DNA of 64,000 bases from CAVOOW01 sp963697675 (GCA_963697675.1 CAVOOW010000006.1:1054001-1118000), one strand, 5' to 3'. Shown: positions 37,155 to 45,657, numbered from the stretch's first letter. Numbers and translations are program-made. The notes: generated from the sequence alone by a model not told the origin.

Positions 37155-37207
37155 GCGAAGTAGCCGTTCCTTCGTCAGGGGTGGGAAAGTGCTAAAGTGG
37201 AGGCCTC

Positions 37208-37225
37208 CTCCGTAACAATACGGAG
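37208..37225. promoter_or_regulatory. Candidate TetR operator
   Basis: CTCCGTA-ACAA-TACGGAG is a perfect 7-4-7 inverted repeat in the gap between the divergent MFS exporter and TetR genes. It is the only clean palindrome there. Confidence 0.65.
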
Positions 37226-37276
37226 CCACCCTCCGCTTTGCAAGCGAATAGACCGAACTGATTGCGAGGACGCGGC

Positions 37277-37864
37277 GTGACTGTCACTGTTGGGGCGCTC
37301 GATCGCCGGCCCAAGCGCGCCGATGCCCGTCGCAACTACGACAAGCTGATCGAGGCGGCGCGGGCCGCTTTCACCGAGAAGGGCGCCGACGCGTCACTCG
37401 AGGACATCGCTCGCCGGGCCGACGTCGGCATCGGAACCCTCTACCGGCACTTCCCCACCCGGCAGACGCTGCTCGAGGCCACGTACCTCGAAGAGGTGGA
37501 GGCACTCTGCGCCACGGCTGACGAGCTCTCCGACCTCGAGCCCTGGGACGCACTCGTCGCCTGGCTGCGGCGGTTCGCCGAGTACGCCTCGACGAAGAAG
37601 GCGCTCTCCACCGAACTGCTCGCCACCATCGGCATGCAGTCGCCGCTGTTCGCCGACTGCCACGCCGCGATCTTCGCCGCCGGTGGCCCGCTGCTCGAAC
37701 GTGCGCAGGCCGCGGGCGTCGTACGCCCAGATGTGACGGCCAACGAAGCGCTACGGCTGGTCAGCGGCGTCCTGATGGTCCGCTCGGCCGAACCTGACGA
37801 GATCAACCGGCTGCTCGACCTCGCGATGGACGGCCTGCGCTATCGCCCGGACCCGACGAGCTAG
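37277..37864 (+). CDS. TetR family transcriptional regulator
   Basis: 195 residues from GTG 37277, with GAGGA 9 nt upstream. The DNA-binding part is YDKLIEAARAAFTEKGADASLEDIARRADVGIGTLYRHFPTRQ. The C-terminal region matches the SbtR/TetR_C_49-like group (LLATIGMQSPLFADCHAAIF). It very likely represses the adjacent divergent DHA2 exporter. Confidence 0.92.
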   Translation: MTVTVGALDRRPKRADARRNYDKLIEAARAAFTEKGADASLEDIARRADVGIGTLYRHFPTRQTLLEATYLEEVEALCATADELSDLEPWDALVAWLRRFAEYASTKKALSTELLATIGMQSPLFADCHAAIFAAGGPLLERAQAAGVVRPDVTANEALRLVSGVLMVRSAEPDEINRLLDLAMDGLRYRPDPTS

Positions 37865-37873
37865 ATCCTCACC

Positions 37874-38353
37874 TCAGCCATGGCTGGCCCGACGCTCGTA
37901 GTGGTGCCACGAGTCGTCGGTGCCGATCACCCGGTAGCCCGCCCGCTCAAAGGCGCGGATCGACGCCGTGTTCATGACGCGGATCTTCGCCAGCACCACG
38001 TCGACCGGACCAGTCGCCTCGAGCCAGTCCCACCCGGCCTGCAGGATGAGTGCGGCTAGCCCTCGACCGCGCGCCGCGGGCGCAAGGTTGATGCTCACCA
38101 GCCAGGTGGCCGGAGCCTCGAGCGCGTCGAACCGCACCATGCCGACCGGTTCGTCGTCGAGCTCGGCGATGAGCAGAGACCGGCGTGGGTTGTCGAGCGA
38201 GCCCTCGAGCCACGCGGCGTGTGCCTCCGGCGACACAGCGTCGGTAGAGGCCGACGCAGCGCGGGCGTCCGCGTCGTTGCGCCAGGTAAGCAGCACGGGA
38301 CCGTCAACCGCGGTCGCGGCCCGGACGGTCGGGATCAGCTGAACATCGGCCAT
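37874..38353 (-). CDS. pseH: GNAT N-acetyltransferase, pseudaminate-cluster type
   Basis: 159 residues. The GNAT fold starts with LLTWRNDADAR, continues with HAAWLEGSLDN, IAELDDEPVGMVRFD and SINLAPAARGRGLAALIL (acetyl-CoA loop), and ends IRAFERAGYRVIG. WRND plus HAAWLE is the pattern of amino-sugar N-acetyltransferases in nonulosonate clusters. Its start overlaps the pseI stop by 19 nt. In the pathway PseH acetylates UDP-4-amino-4,6-dideoxy-GlcNAc-type sugars with acetyl-CoA; the assignment to pseH rests on context. Confidence 0.75.
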   Translation of the reverse strand: MADVQLIPTVRAATAVDGPVLLTWRNDADARAASASTDAVSPEAHAAWLEGSLDNPRRSLLIAELDDEPVGMVRFDALEAPATWLVSINLAPAARGRGLAALILQAGWDWLEATGPVDVVLAKIRVMNTASIRAFERAGYRVIGTDDSWHHYERRASHG

Positions 38354-39411
38354 TGCAGGATCTCGTCGGCCTCGACCGTCACGGCAACGCGTCGTCCGAC
38401 GACAGCGTCGAGCTCGTAGACAGGGATGCCATAGCCGGGTCGCTTCACCGCGATGTCGTCGCGTCGGACGGTGTCGCCCGGCTGCAGGTCCCGTGCCGCG
38501 ACCAGGCTTCGTCGGCCCAAGCGGAACATCTCGGCCTCGGCCTCGGTCACGCGCTTCACCGACGATCCGAGCGACGCTTCGGTCTCGCGGATCGCCGTGA
38601 CCATCGCGGCCAGCTCGTTGGGCTCGAGGGCGAAGGCGTGATCTGGTCCCTCCTGGCTACGGCTCAGCGTGAAGTGCTTCTCCACCAGGCAGGCGCCGAG
38701 CGCGACGGCGGTCACGTCGGCGGTGTGGCCCATCGTGTGGTCCGACCAGCCGACCGGCACCTGGAAAGCGCTGCGCAGCGTCTCGATCGCGCGCAGATTG
38801 AGGTCCTCGAAGTTCGGCGGGTAGTTGATTGCGCAGTGCAGCAACGCAACCTGGTCGCAGCCCGCTCCATTGGCGGCGTCCAGTGCGCGTTCGATGTCGG
38901 CCAGCGAGGCCATGCCCGTCGAGAGCAGCAGTGGCTTTCCCGTTTTGGCGCAGAACTCGATCAGCGGCAGATGGGTGATCTCATACGACGCCACCTTGTA
39001 GGCCGGCATCTGGAGACTCTCGAGGAGCTCGACCGCGGCCTCCTCAAACGGCGTGGAGAGGAAGTCCACTCCTGCCGCCGCGGCATGGTCGGCAAGTGGC
39101 TGGTGCCATTCCCACGGGATCTCCACTCGCTTGATGAGCTCCCAAACCGTCTCCTGGTCCTTGAGCAGATGGTCCTTGGCCAGATAGCTCGGGTTCGGGG
39201 TCTTGCGCGAGTAGAGCCCTTCGGCCGTGTAGGTCTGGAACTTCACGGCGTCCGAGCCCGACTCGGCGGCCACGTCGATCAGTCGCTTGGCCGTGTCGAG
39301 GTCGCGGTTGTGGTTGGAGCCAGCCTCCGCGATGACATAGCAGGGTTGGCCGGGACCCACGGAACGACCGGCGATCTCCAGAGTCGGCCGACCGTACGAA
39401 CGTGCGGTCAA
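38335..39411 (-). CDS. pseI: Pseudaminic acid synthase (NeuB family)
   Basis: 358 residues from TTG 39411, with GGAG about 8 nt upstream. The TIM-barrel NeuB domain has CYVIAEAGSNHNRDLDTAKRL, DAVKFQTYTAE, GVDFLSTPFEEAAVELL, LLLSTGMA, and VEKHFTLSRSQEGPDHAFAL. The C-terminal SAF domain starts near GRRSLVAARDLQPGDTV. The enzyme condenses a 2,4-diacetamido-2,4,6-trideoxyhexose with phosphoenolpyruvate. The presence of PseG next door favours pseudaminic over sialic or legionaminic acid. Confidence 0.85.
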   Translation of the reverse strand: MTARSYGRPTLEIAGRSVGPGQPCYVIAEAGSNHNRDLDTAKRLIDVAAESGSDAVKFQTYTAEGLYSRKTPNPSYLAKDHLLKDQETVWELIKRVEIPWEWHQPLADHAAAAGVDFLSTPFEEAAVELLESLQMPAYKVASYEITHLPLIEFCAKTGKPLLLSTGMASLADIERALDAANGAGCDQVALLHCAINYPPNFEDLNLRAIETLRSAFQVPVGWSDHTMGHTADVTAVALGACLVEKHFTLSRSQEGPDHAFALEPNELAAMVTAIRETEASLGSSVKRVTEAEAEMFRLGRRSLVAARDLQPGDTVRRDDIAVKRPGYGIPVYELDAVVGRRVAVTVEADEILQWPMFS

Positions 39412-39526
39412 TGGAGCTCTCCTGCGTGCGGCGAGTGCTGGGTCACCTGGCCATGTTCCCACCTGGCCGTGATCACCGAGGACCCGGCGGGCTAACGGCG
39501 GCCCGCTCCACCGCACGTACCCATGA

Positions 39527-40531
39527 TCAAGCCGTGACGAGGACCGCCGCGAAGGCCTCCGCCGACCGTTCCGCTCCTCGACCGTCGACGGTTGACCAAG
39601 CCCGGGAGCCGACCTCGTTGAGCCGCGCGCTGTCGAGCGCCCAGGCGACCGACTCGGTCGAGCGGAGCAGGACGGGCAACGGCCCGAGGCCGATCGCGAG
39701 GTCCTTCGCGACCAGGTGGCGGTAGTTGTCCTCCTGGTTGCCCGCGACGGTCACCAACGCCATGGGCACGCCCAGGCAGCACAGGTCCCAGACAGTTGAC
39801 CCCGCGGCACTGACGACTAGGTCCGCCCAGGCCATCAGCGGCGCGATGTCCGGCTGGGTCGGGTGCGCTTCGAGACGCGACCCCCGAGGCACGTCGATGC
39901 GGCTAATTGCCTCGACAACGTTGGTCAGAACACGGACGTGAAGCGCCTGGCCGCTGTCGAGCAGGCGTCGCGTAATCCCGGCGCTCCCGGACGCCGCGTC
40001 GGTGCCGCCAAGGACGACGAGAACCCGAAGCGGGCCTCGGTCGTGGGGCCTTGTGGCGTATCGGCGAGGGCGCGCCTCCGCGACGGAGGACCGCACGAGG
40101 GCGTAGTCGGGACCACGGAGTACGGGGGCCTGAGTCAGGGCGCTGTAGTCGTACTCCACTGCCGCGAGGTTCTGGTTGATCACAAGGTCGACGGGCAGCT
40201 CACGGGTGGCCTCGTCGTCGATGGCGAGGATCGGTCGTTCCAGGCCGCGCAGCTGGTGCCAATGCTGCGGCGACGCGAGATAGGAGTCCATGACAACGCC
40301 GGACCACCCTCGGGTACGAGCGAGTGCAACAAACTCGCCCACTCCCTCGGCCTCGATCGTCTCGATGCCGTCGGTCTGCCGCGCGACCCACGGCACCTGC
40401 GCGAAGTCTCCGACGAGGAAGGGGGTCAGTCCTCGACTGGCCAGACCCTGTGCGAGGGCCGTGCAGCGGATGGCGTGACCGGCTCCGATCTGTGCCCCGA
40501 GATCACAGTAAATGCCTACTTGGAGATCCAT
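39527..40531 (-). CDS. pseG: UDP-2,4-diacetamido-2,4,6-trideoxy-beta-L-altropyranose hydrolase
   Basis: 334 residues from ATG 40531. GT-B-like fold with the N-terminal IGAGHAIRCTALAQGL motif (the GHxxR of PseG), then VDLVINQNL, LRVLVVLGGTD, and the UDP-binding end DLVVSAAGSTVWDLCCLGVPMALVTVAGNQ. PseG removes UDP to free the altrose sugar for PseI. It is transcribed before pseI and divergent from pseC with an 82-nt promoter gap. Confidence 0.85.
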   Translation of the reverse strand: MDLQVGIYCDLGAQIGAGHAIRCTALAQGLASRGLTPFLVGDFAQVPWVARQTDGIETIEAEGVGEFVALARTRGWSGVVMDSYLASPQHWHQLRGLERPILAIDDEATRELPVDLVINQNLAAVEYDYSALTQAPVLRGPDYALVRSSVAEARPRRYATRPHDRGPLRVLVVLGGTDAASGSAGITRRLLDSGQALHVRVLTNVVEAISRIDVPRGSRLEAHPTQPDIAPLMAWADLVVSAAGSTVWDLCCLGVPMALVTVAGNQEDNYRHLVAKDLAIGLGPLPVLLRSTESVAWALDSARLNEVGSRAWSTVDGRGAERSAEAFAAVLVTA

Positions 40532-40613
40532 CCCCGCTGCCACCACGACTGCCTCCCCTGGAGGCAATGACGTTACAGTTCAGGCGATTCGACCTCGATC
40601 GTAGGAGAGAGCC

Positions 40614-41747
40614 ATGACCGGGCGGGAGTTCCTGCCCTATGGCAGGCAGGACGTCGACCAGTCGGACATCGATGCTGTGGTCCGGGTCTTGAAAGGCGAT
40701 TGGCTCACGACGGGGCCGGCCGTCGACGTGTTCGAATCGGCGCTGTCCGTGACGGCGGGCGATACACCTTGCGTAAGCGTGACGTCGGGCACTGCCGCAC
40801 TGCACGTCGCCTATGCCGGCCTCTGTGTCGGTCCGAACGACGAAGTCGTGACGAGCCCCTTCACGTTCATCTCGACTGCGTCCACCGCGGCGATGCTCGG
40901 CGCCACCCTGCGTTTCGCGGACGTGTCGGAGGACACCCTGAATCTCGAGCCCGAAGCCGCTTCCGCCGCCGTCACCCACCGAACTTCTGTCATCGCCGCC
41001 GTCGACTTCGCCGGTCATCCGGCCGACCTCGACGCGTTGCGCAAGGTCGCCGACGACGCCGACGCCCGGCTGCTCGAGGACGCCGCGCACTCCATCGGTG
41101 CCCGCTATCGGGGCATCCCCGTCGGCGCTGTCGCCGACGTGACAACCTTCTCGTTCTTCCCGACCAAACACCTGACGACGGCCGAGGGTGGCGCGGTGGC
41201 CGCGACCGACCCTGACCTTGCCGCCAGGGCTCGCCGGTTCGCCCGCATCGGCCGCGCAGCGGAACCGGAGCGGCACCTCGACGAAGGCCCCTGGTACTAC
41301 GAGATGACCAGCTTCGGGCTGAACTACCGGCTGCCCGATGTCCTGTGCGCGCTAGGCATCAGCCAGCTCGAACGCCTTCCAGAGTTCATCTCCCGCCGCA
41401 CCGCGATCGTCGAGCGCTATGGCCAGCTGCTCGCTGACCTGCCAGGGCTGCGGCTGCCCGTTCAGCGTGACGACGTCGACCCCGCCTGGCACCTGTACTC
41501 CGTCCGAGTCCTTGACGGCCGGCGGCGCGAGGTCTATGACCGACTTCGAGCCGCCGGCATCGGCGTTCAGGTCAACTACGTGCCCGTCTACTGGCACCCC
41601 GTGTTCGAGGACCTTGGCTATCGACGCGGCATGTGTCCGGTCGCCGAGACGGCCTACGCGGAACAGCTGTCCCTGCCGCTGTTTCCGCGCATGACCGACC
41701 AGGACCAGGACCGGGTTGTGGAGACCTTGTTCTCGATCCTGAGCTAG
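40614..41747 (+). CDS. pseC: UDP-4-amino-4,6-dideoxy-N-acetyl-beta-L-altrosamine transaminase (DegT family)
   Basis: 377 residues; TAGGAGAGAGCC precedes ATG. The DegT/DnrJ PLP enzyme shows VSVTSGTAALHVAY (phosphate loop), PFTFISTAST, LLEDAAHSIGARYRG (PLP ring aspartate region), and the Schiff-base lysine in FSFFPTKHLTTAEGG, then LNYRLPDVLCALG. PseC aminates the 4-keto sugar made by PseB. The cluster here has C, G, I and H, but neither the dehydratase pseB nor the cytidylyltransferase pseF is in the window. Confidence 0.85.
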   Translation: MTGREFLPYGRQDVDQSDIDAVVRVLKGDWLTTGPAVDVFESALSVTAGDTPCVSVTSGTAALHVAYAGLCVGPNDEVVTSPFTFISTASTAAMLGATLRFADVSEDTLNLEPEAASAAVTHRTSVIAAVDFAGHPADLDALRKVADDADARLLEDAAHSIGARYRGIPVGAVADVTTFSFFPTKHLTTAEGGAVAATDPDLAARARRFARIGRAAEPERHLDEGPWYYEMTSFGLNYRLPDVLCALGISQLERLPEFISRRTAIVERYGQLLADLPGLRLPVQRDDVDPAWHLYSVRVLDGRRREVYDRLRAAGIGVQVNYVPVYWHPVFEDLGYRRGMCPVAETAYAEQLSLPLFPRMTDQDQDRVVETLFSILS

Positions 41748-41770
41748 AACCCCTTAAGGCTCAACTGGTT

Positions 41771-42727
41771 TCAGGCGGAGCGTTGGTACGGCCGGAAAGC
41801 TCGCGTGGCGACCCACACCATGACCGCGGCCAGGACCGCGAGCAGCCCAATGTGTGCCCACACCGTCGCGCAGTCCGGTGAGCCCTGCATGGCTCCTCGC
41901 CCCGAGATCACCGCCCACTCGAACGGGTTGTAGGCGGCGACGTTGGCCACCCACCCGGCCGACAGCTCCGTGTCCATGAGAGCGGAGCTCAGGAACATCA
42001 GCGGGATCGTGATGAGCTGCGCGATGCCGATGAGCACACCCTGGTTGCGGGCAAGCAGCGCGGCCGCGTTCGACAAGGCGGAGAAGGTGGCCGTGAGCAG
42101 GATCGCCGCGACCAGCAGAGAGTGAGTGCTCTGTCCAGAGCAACACGTGACCGTCGCGGGACCCACGCCGACCTCGGCCAGCTGGTCCGAGGTCAGGTCG
42201 CCGACCGACAGGCAGCGGCTCATGATGACGTAGATGATCTCGCGGGCCATGGATGCGTCCGCAGCATCGAGCAACTCCTGCACGCCGATGGCCAGTTGCG
42301 GGTCGTTGGCTCTCGTCGCGTCACGCAGGCCGCGCAGCCGGGCCGCGAGTTCCTCGTCAGTGACCGTCGCCTCCTGCTGGGCACCCTTGGGGAAGGCGTA
42401 CATGCGACCGCATCCATCGGTCGTATCCGCGACCTCGGTCTGGCTCACCGTGCCGACGGCCACCGGCTGTTGCACGTCGAAGTAGCCGAGCTTGGTGACC
42501 GCGATGACGACACCGATCGTGAGGACTACGCCGAGCAACACCAGCGGGATCGTTGCTCTCTTTCCGATACTTGGCTTGTACGGCTCGAACTCCGGCAGCG
42601 GCGGTCGCGACGGTGCGCGGGGTGCGAACGGCCCGAATGCCTCGCCGTCCCACCATGCCCAACGTTCTCGGCCGTAGGGATACCAGCCGGGCGGCGAAGA
42701 GCGGTTCCCATCCTCGCCATCCGACAT
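41771..42727 (-). CDS. DUF2510 membrane protein fused to the C-terminal part of an ABC-2 permease
   Basis: 318 residues. Residues 10-35 are a DUF2510 module (PPGWYPYGRERWAWWDG), followed by a membrane segment (IPLVLLGVVLTIGVVIAV) and a soluble acidic stretch ending near residue 195. From SLLVAAILLTATFSALSNAAALL on, the sequence is the last 110 residues of an ABC-2 type permease (MFLSSALMDTELSAGWVANVAAYNPFEWAV). The permease N-terminal half and any partner ATPase are absent. This looks like a deletion that fused two genes in frame, or a misassembly; it is unlikely to be a working transporter. Confidence 0.7.
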   Translation of the reverse strand: MSDGEDGNRSSPPGWYPYGRERWAWWDGEAFGPFAPRAPSRPPLPEFEPYKPSIGKRATIPLVLLGVVLTIGVVIAVTKLGYFDVQQPVAVGTVSQTEVADTTDGCGRMYAFPKGAQQEATVTDEELAARLRGLRDATRANDPQLAIGVQELLDAADASMAREIIYVIMSRCLSVGDLTSDQLAEVGVGPATVTCCSGQSTHSLLVAAILLTATFSALSNAAALLARNQGVLIGIAQLITIPLMFLSSALMDTELSAGWVANVAAYNPFEWAVISGRGAMQGSPDCATVWAHIGLLAVLAAVMVWVATRAFRPYQRSA

Positions 42728-42796
42728 GAACTCCCCCGGCCGCCGCGAGAGGCGGCTCTGAGCCGCGATTCTCGCATCAATTTCGGCCCGCGCGCC

Positions 42797-43210
42797 CTAG
42801 TCCGGCGTGTTCTCCAGTCGCCGCACTCGCCGCGCGAGAGCCGTGAGCACCGAGTTGCGGATGTCGGGGAACTCGCTGAGCAGCGTGTTGAACTCGCGCT
42901 GGCCCAGGACAAGAAGGCGGACCGGCGTCACAGCGGTCGCTGTCGCGCTCCGCTGGCCGCCGTCGAGCAGCGCGATCTCGCCGAGAAAATCACCGGGACC
43001 CTGCATGTTGAGCTCCGCACCGTCGCGTTCGATGCGGACCGAACCGTCGAGGATGAGGAAGAACTCGTGTGGGCTGCCACCCTGCTGGAGCAGCTGCTTG
43101 CCGGCCGGCAGGTCGATCTCGTCCGCCAGCCTGGCGACCTGGGCCAGACCCGCCTTATCCAGGGCTGAGAACAGCGGGACGCGGGCCAGCATCTCGAGCT
43201 TCTTGTCCAC
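42797..43210 (-). CDS. Cyclic nucleotide-binding domain protein (no DNA-binding domain)
   Basis: 137 residues from GTG 43210. A single cNMP-binding beta roll: LFSALDKAGLAQVARLADE, LPAGKQLLQQG, FFLILDGSVRIERDG, and the phosphate-binding cassette GDFLGEIALLDGGQRSATATA, where the E and R are the usual cAMP contacts. The protein ends after the hinge helix (ARRVRRLENTPD) with no winged helix, so it is not a CRP-type regulator by itself. It lies 68 nt downstream of a cyclase gene on the same strand. Confidence 0.9.
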   Translation of the reverse strand: MDKKLEMLARVPLFSALDKAGLAQVARLADEIDLPAGKQLLQQGGSPHEFFLILDGSVRIERDGAELNMQGPGDFLGEIALLDGGQRSATATAVTPVRLLVLGQREFNTLLSEFPDIRNSVLTALARRVRRLENTPD

Positions 43211-43278
43211 CGCACACCTCTTCCGGGCCGCCGGAGTCGGCGCACGCGCGACAGCATACGGAGGCGACTACCCGCGCG

Positions 43279-44097
43279 CTACGGAGAAGTGCCAACGATC
43301 CGCAGTGGTGGGAAGTCGACGAGCAGCCCCTCGGCGACGACCTGGAACAGCTGCTCGCCGCGGGGGAGCCCGGCGAACCGGTGCGACCCGAGGTCGAGCA
43401 ACGTCGCGCCTCCGGACAGCACCAGGGCCGCCGCCGTCTGCCCCGAGACCAGCACCTGACCGCCGTGAGCAGCAGCGCAGATCCGGGCCACGGTGTGGAC
43501 CGACAGACCGACATATCCCGAGTCGGTCAGCTCCGGCCGCCCACTGTGGATGCCGGACCGTACGCGGACCTCGACACCCTCGGGCCATGCGTACGCAGCA
43601 ATCGCGCGCTGCATCGTGACGGCGGCCCTGACCGCATCGCCGGGGGCACGGAACACACCGAAGTACTCGTCCCCGTGCGCGTCGACCTTTTGGCCCGTGG
43701 CGCTGGTCACGCTCTCGTCAATGAGCCGGCGGACGTCACGGAGCAAGCCCGAGTAACCGGCTCCGAGTCGGCGCAGCAGTGCCGTGGAGCCCTCGATGTC
43801 GGTGAGCAGGAACGTGACCGCGCCGGTCGGCAGCCGGCGTCCCGACCGCTGGTCACGCAGCTGGCTCGTGACGAAGCCCACCGGCATGATGCCGTGCTTC
43901 TTGGCAGCCTCGAGGAGCCGCTGCCGGGCGCGATCGCGGTCGTTGTCGCTCTCGAAGCGCACCTGGCCGAACCTGGCGAGCGCGTTGCGCACGTGGGCCT
44001 CGTCGTGGATGGGCAGCCGGCGCTTCCCGGACGCGTCGACGTAGGCGAAGGCCCGATCGGGGAGCTTCGCCCGTTCACGGTCCGTGAGGCGCGCCAC
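43279..44097 (-). CDS. Class III adenylate/guanylate cyclase with DUF6582-like N-terminal region
   Basis: 272 residues from GTG 44097. The first 80 residues (RLTDRERAKLPDRAFAYVD, HVRNALARFGQVRF) resemble a DUF6582-type module. The catalytic domain follows: VTFLLTDIEGSTALLRRLG with the first metal aspartate, KVDAHGDEYFGVF with the second, and VRSGIHSGRPELTDSGYVGLSVH. Only one catalytic domain is present, so it would act as a homodimer. Together with the downstream cNMP-binding protein it forms a likely cAMP signalling pair. The start is uncertain because the ribosome site is weak. Confidence 0.85.
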   Translation of the reverse strand: MARLTDRERAKLPDRAFAYVDASGKRRLPIHDEAHVRNALARFGQVRFESDNDRDRARQRLLEAAKKHGIMPVGFVTSQLRDQRSGRRLPTGAVTFLLTDIEGSTALLRRLGAGYSGLLRDVRRLIDESVTSATGQKVDAHGDEYFGVFRAPGDAVRAAVTMQRAIAAYAWPEGVEVRVRSGIHSGRPELTDSGYVGLSVHTVARICAAAHGGQVLVSGQTAAALVLSGGATLLDLGSHRFAGLPRGEQLFQVVAEGLLVDFPPLRIVGTSP

Positions 44098-44168
44098 GGA
44101 GCAGACGATATCTCCGCCGACCGATGAGCAGTCCGCGCTTCCGAGCGATCCATCGGAGGGCGCCAGAG

Positions 44169-44257
44169 CGGAGGGCCAGGGATTCGAACCCTGGATGAGA
44201 GTCACCCCTCATAGCGGTTTTCAAGACCGCCGCACTAGGCCACTATGCGAGCCCTCC
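44169..44257 (-). tRNA. tRNA-Ser (anticodon TGA)
   Basis: 89 nt class II tRNA. The acceptor is GGAGGGC/GCCCTCC with discriminator G, the anticodon stem-loop is GCGGT-CTTGAAA-ACCGC, the variable arm is long, and the T arm contains GGGTTCGAATCCC. CCA is not encoded. Confidence 0.95.
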
Positions 44258-44356
44258 TGACAACGCGTCCATTGTGTCGGACGCCACCGAACGGCGACGG
44301 TCGCGCCCAACCATTGGTCCACATATTTGCCGCTACGTCCGCAGCGCCGGCGGCCA

Positions 44357-44380
44357 AAAGCGTTTCCGCGGAAACGCTTT
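44357..44380. repeat. Perfect palindrome, family F, copy 1
   Basis: A 24-nt perfect palindrome centred on TTTCCGCGGAAA (core AGCGTTTCCGCGGAAACGCT). It lies downstream of the peptidoglycan-binding gene; copy 2 lies upstream of the same gene at 45511. It is AT-richer than its surroundings, as operators often are. Confidence 0.8.
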
Positions 44381-44441
44381 CGGGTGCGCTGCGCGCCAAA
44401 TCACCCGCCAGTCGTACGTCGACCGCCGCTGCGCATGGCGA

Positions 44442-44473
44442 TGGCGCGCAACCCCTTGCGGGGTCGCGCGCCA
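44442..44473 (-). terminator. Intrinsic terminator hairpin
   Basis: Arms TGGCGCGC(A)ACCCC and GGGGTCGCGCGCCA pair around a four-base loop (TTGC) with a single mismatch, 33 nt after the stop of the secreted peptidoglycan-binding protein. Confidence 0.6.
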
Positions 44474-44505
44474 CGGGCCTGGTGAGCAGACGAGGCAGCG
44501 GTAGG

Positions 44506-45381
44506 TCAGACCTTGAGCAGGTAGCGCATCCGGTCGTTGCACACTCCGGTGGGCTCGACTGCGATCCAGTTCTGATACTCGATGACGGCGCGCCGGGTCG
44601 ACTTGCCGAATGTGCCGTCGGGGTGACGCATGCCGAGGTGCGTCTGCAGCCGCGTCACTGCCGGACCCTTCATGCCGAGCTGCAGGGTGCGCTTCGGTGC
44701 CTTGGCGACCGACTTCGGGACATGGAACTTGATGCGGGCGATCTTCGAGAAGCCGCTCTCGCTCAGGGCCAGCATCTTCACCTTGGCCGGGCCTGCGCGC
44801 AGGCCCTTCACCTTCAGCTTGGTCGCGGAGGCGTCGGCCAACGAGACGCGCCCGTCCACGGACAGGATGTAGAACTCGACCGCCGAGCCGACTGTCGGCG
44901 CGTCCCACCTGATCGTGGTGCGGCCACCCTTCTTCACGGGACTGGCACGCAGGTTGGTCGGTTTGCCTGGGGCAGGCGGCTCGGGTGCGACCGTCACCTC
45001 AACGGTGACGGGTTCCGAGTCTGGTGAGGCATCGGTGTACTCGAAGGCGACCGACGCGGTGTAGGTGCCGGGTTCGATGTTGTTGAAAACCACGCCGTCG
45101 AGGCGGTCCGGGAGGACTCGCCGCCCGTCCTGGCCGTCAAGATCGACATCGATGCGATAGATGCTGTCGGGGTCGACGAGAGCGTCCCAGTGCACCACGA
45201 CGGTGCCGGTGCCCTCGAAGTCTGTCGTGGCCTTCGCGGTCACGTTCACCGGTATCTCTTGCGCGACGCCAGCGGCAGCACCGTTGGCGCTGAGGCCGCC
45301 TAGTCCGACCGCGAGGGTCAGGGCCAGCAGGGTAGACAGGGTTCGCGCCATACCGCGGCGCGAGGCAGTGGGCTTGTGCAT
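44506..45381 (-). CDS. Secreted FN3 and peptidoglycan-binding domain protein
   Basis: 291 residues from ATG 45381, with GGGGAG 7 nt upstream. A signal peptide (MARTLSTLLALTLAVGLGGL, cleaved after NGAAA) precedes a beta-rich region and an FN3-like domain (PGKPTNLRASPVKKGGRTTIRWDAP). The C-terminal 60 residues form a PG_binding_1 domain (LQLGMKGPAVTRLQTHLG, DGTFGKSTRRAVIEYQ). It is probably a wall-attached protein. The gene is bracketed by two copies of the same palindrome (44357 and 45511). Confidence 0.85.
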   Translation of the reverse strand: MHKPTASRRGMARTLSTLLALTLAVGLGGLSANGAAAGVAQEIPVNVTAKATTDFEGTGTVVVHWDALVDPDSIYRIDVDLDGQDGRRVLPDRLDGVVFNNIEPGTYTASVAFEYTDASPDSEPVTVEVTVAPEPPAPGKPTNLRASPVKKGGRTTIRWDAPTVGSAVEFYILSVDGRVSLADASATKLKVKGLRAGPAKVKMLALSESGFSKIARIKFHVPKSVAKAPKRTLQLGMKGPAVTRLQTHLGMRHPDGTFGKSTRRAVIEYQNWIAVEPTGVCNDRMRYLLKV

Positions 45382-45510
45382 GTGGCTCCCCGATGGCGAC
45401 CCCTTGCACGTCGCTCGTGCGTCGACCGGTCGTGCCCCATGCATCGACCACAGGAGTGCCAACATCAAGCAAAATGACGAGAATGTTCGGATTGTTCGCA
45501 TCGTGAGAGC

Positions 45511-45538
45511 CACAAGCGTTTCCGCGGAAACGTTTGTG
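45511..45538. repeat. Palindrome, family F, copy 2
   Basis: 28 nt, core AGCGTTTCCGCGGAAACGTT, with outer arms CACAA and TTGTG and one mismatched pair. It lies about 130 nt upstream of the peptidoglycan-binding gene, in promoter position. Confidence 0.8.
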
Positions 45539-45657
45539 GGGCTGCAGGCACCCGGACGGATGTGACGGCACAAAAACGACGCGGAACCGTCAAGCTGCGG
45601 CCGCCCGGTCTACGCAGGCCCGCTGGCCAGTCACCGTGCAGCCAGCCTGCGGCAGGT

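Noticed and set aside
44169..45538. tRNA-Ser integration of a mobile island
   Set aside because: No integrase and no direct repeat of the tRNA 3' end was found; only the paired palindromes are unusual.
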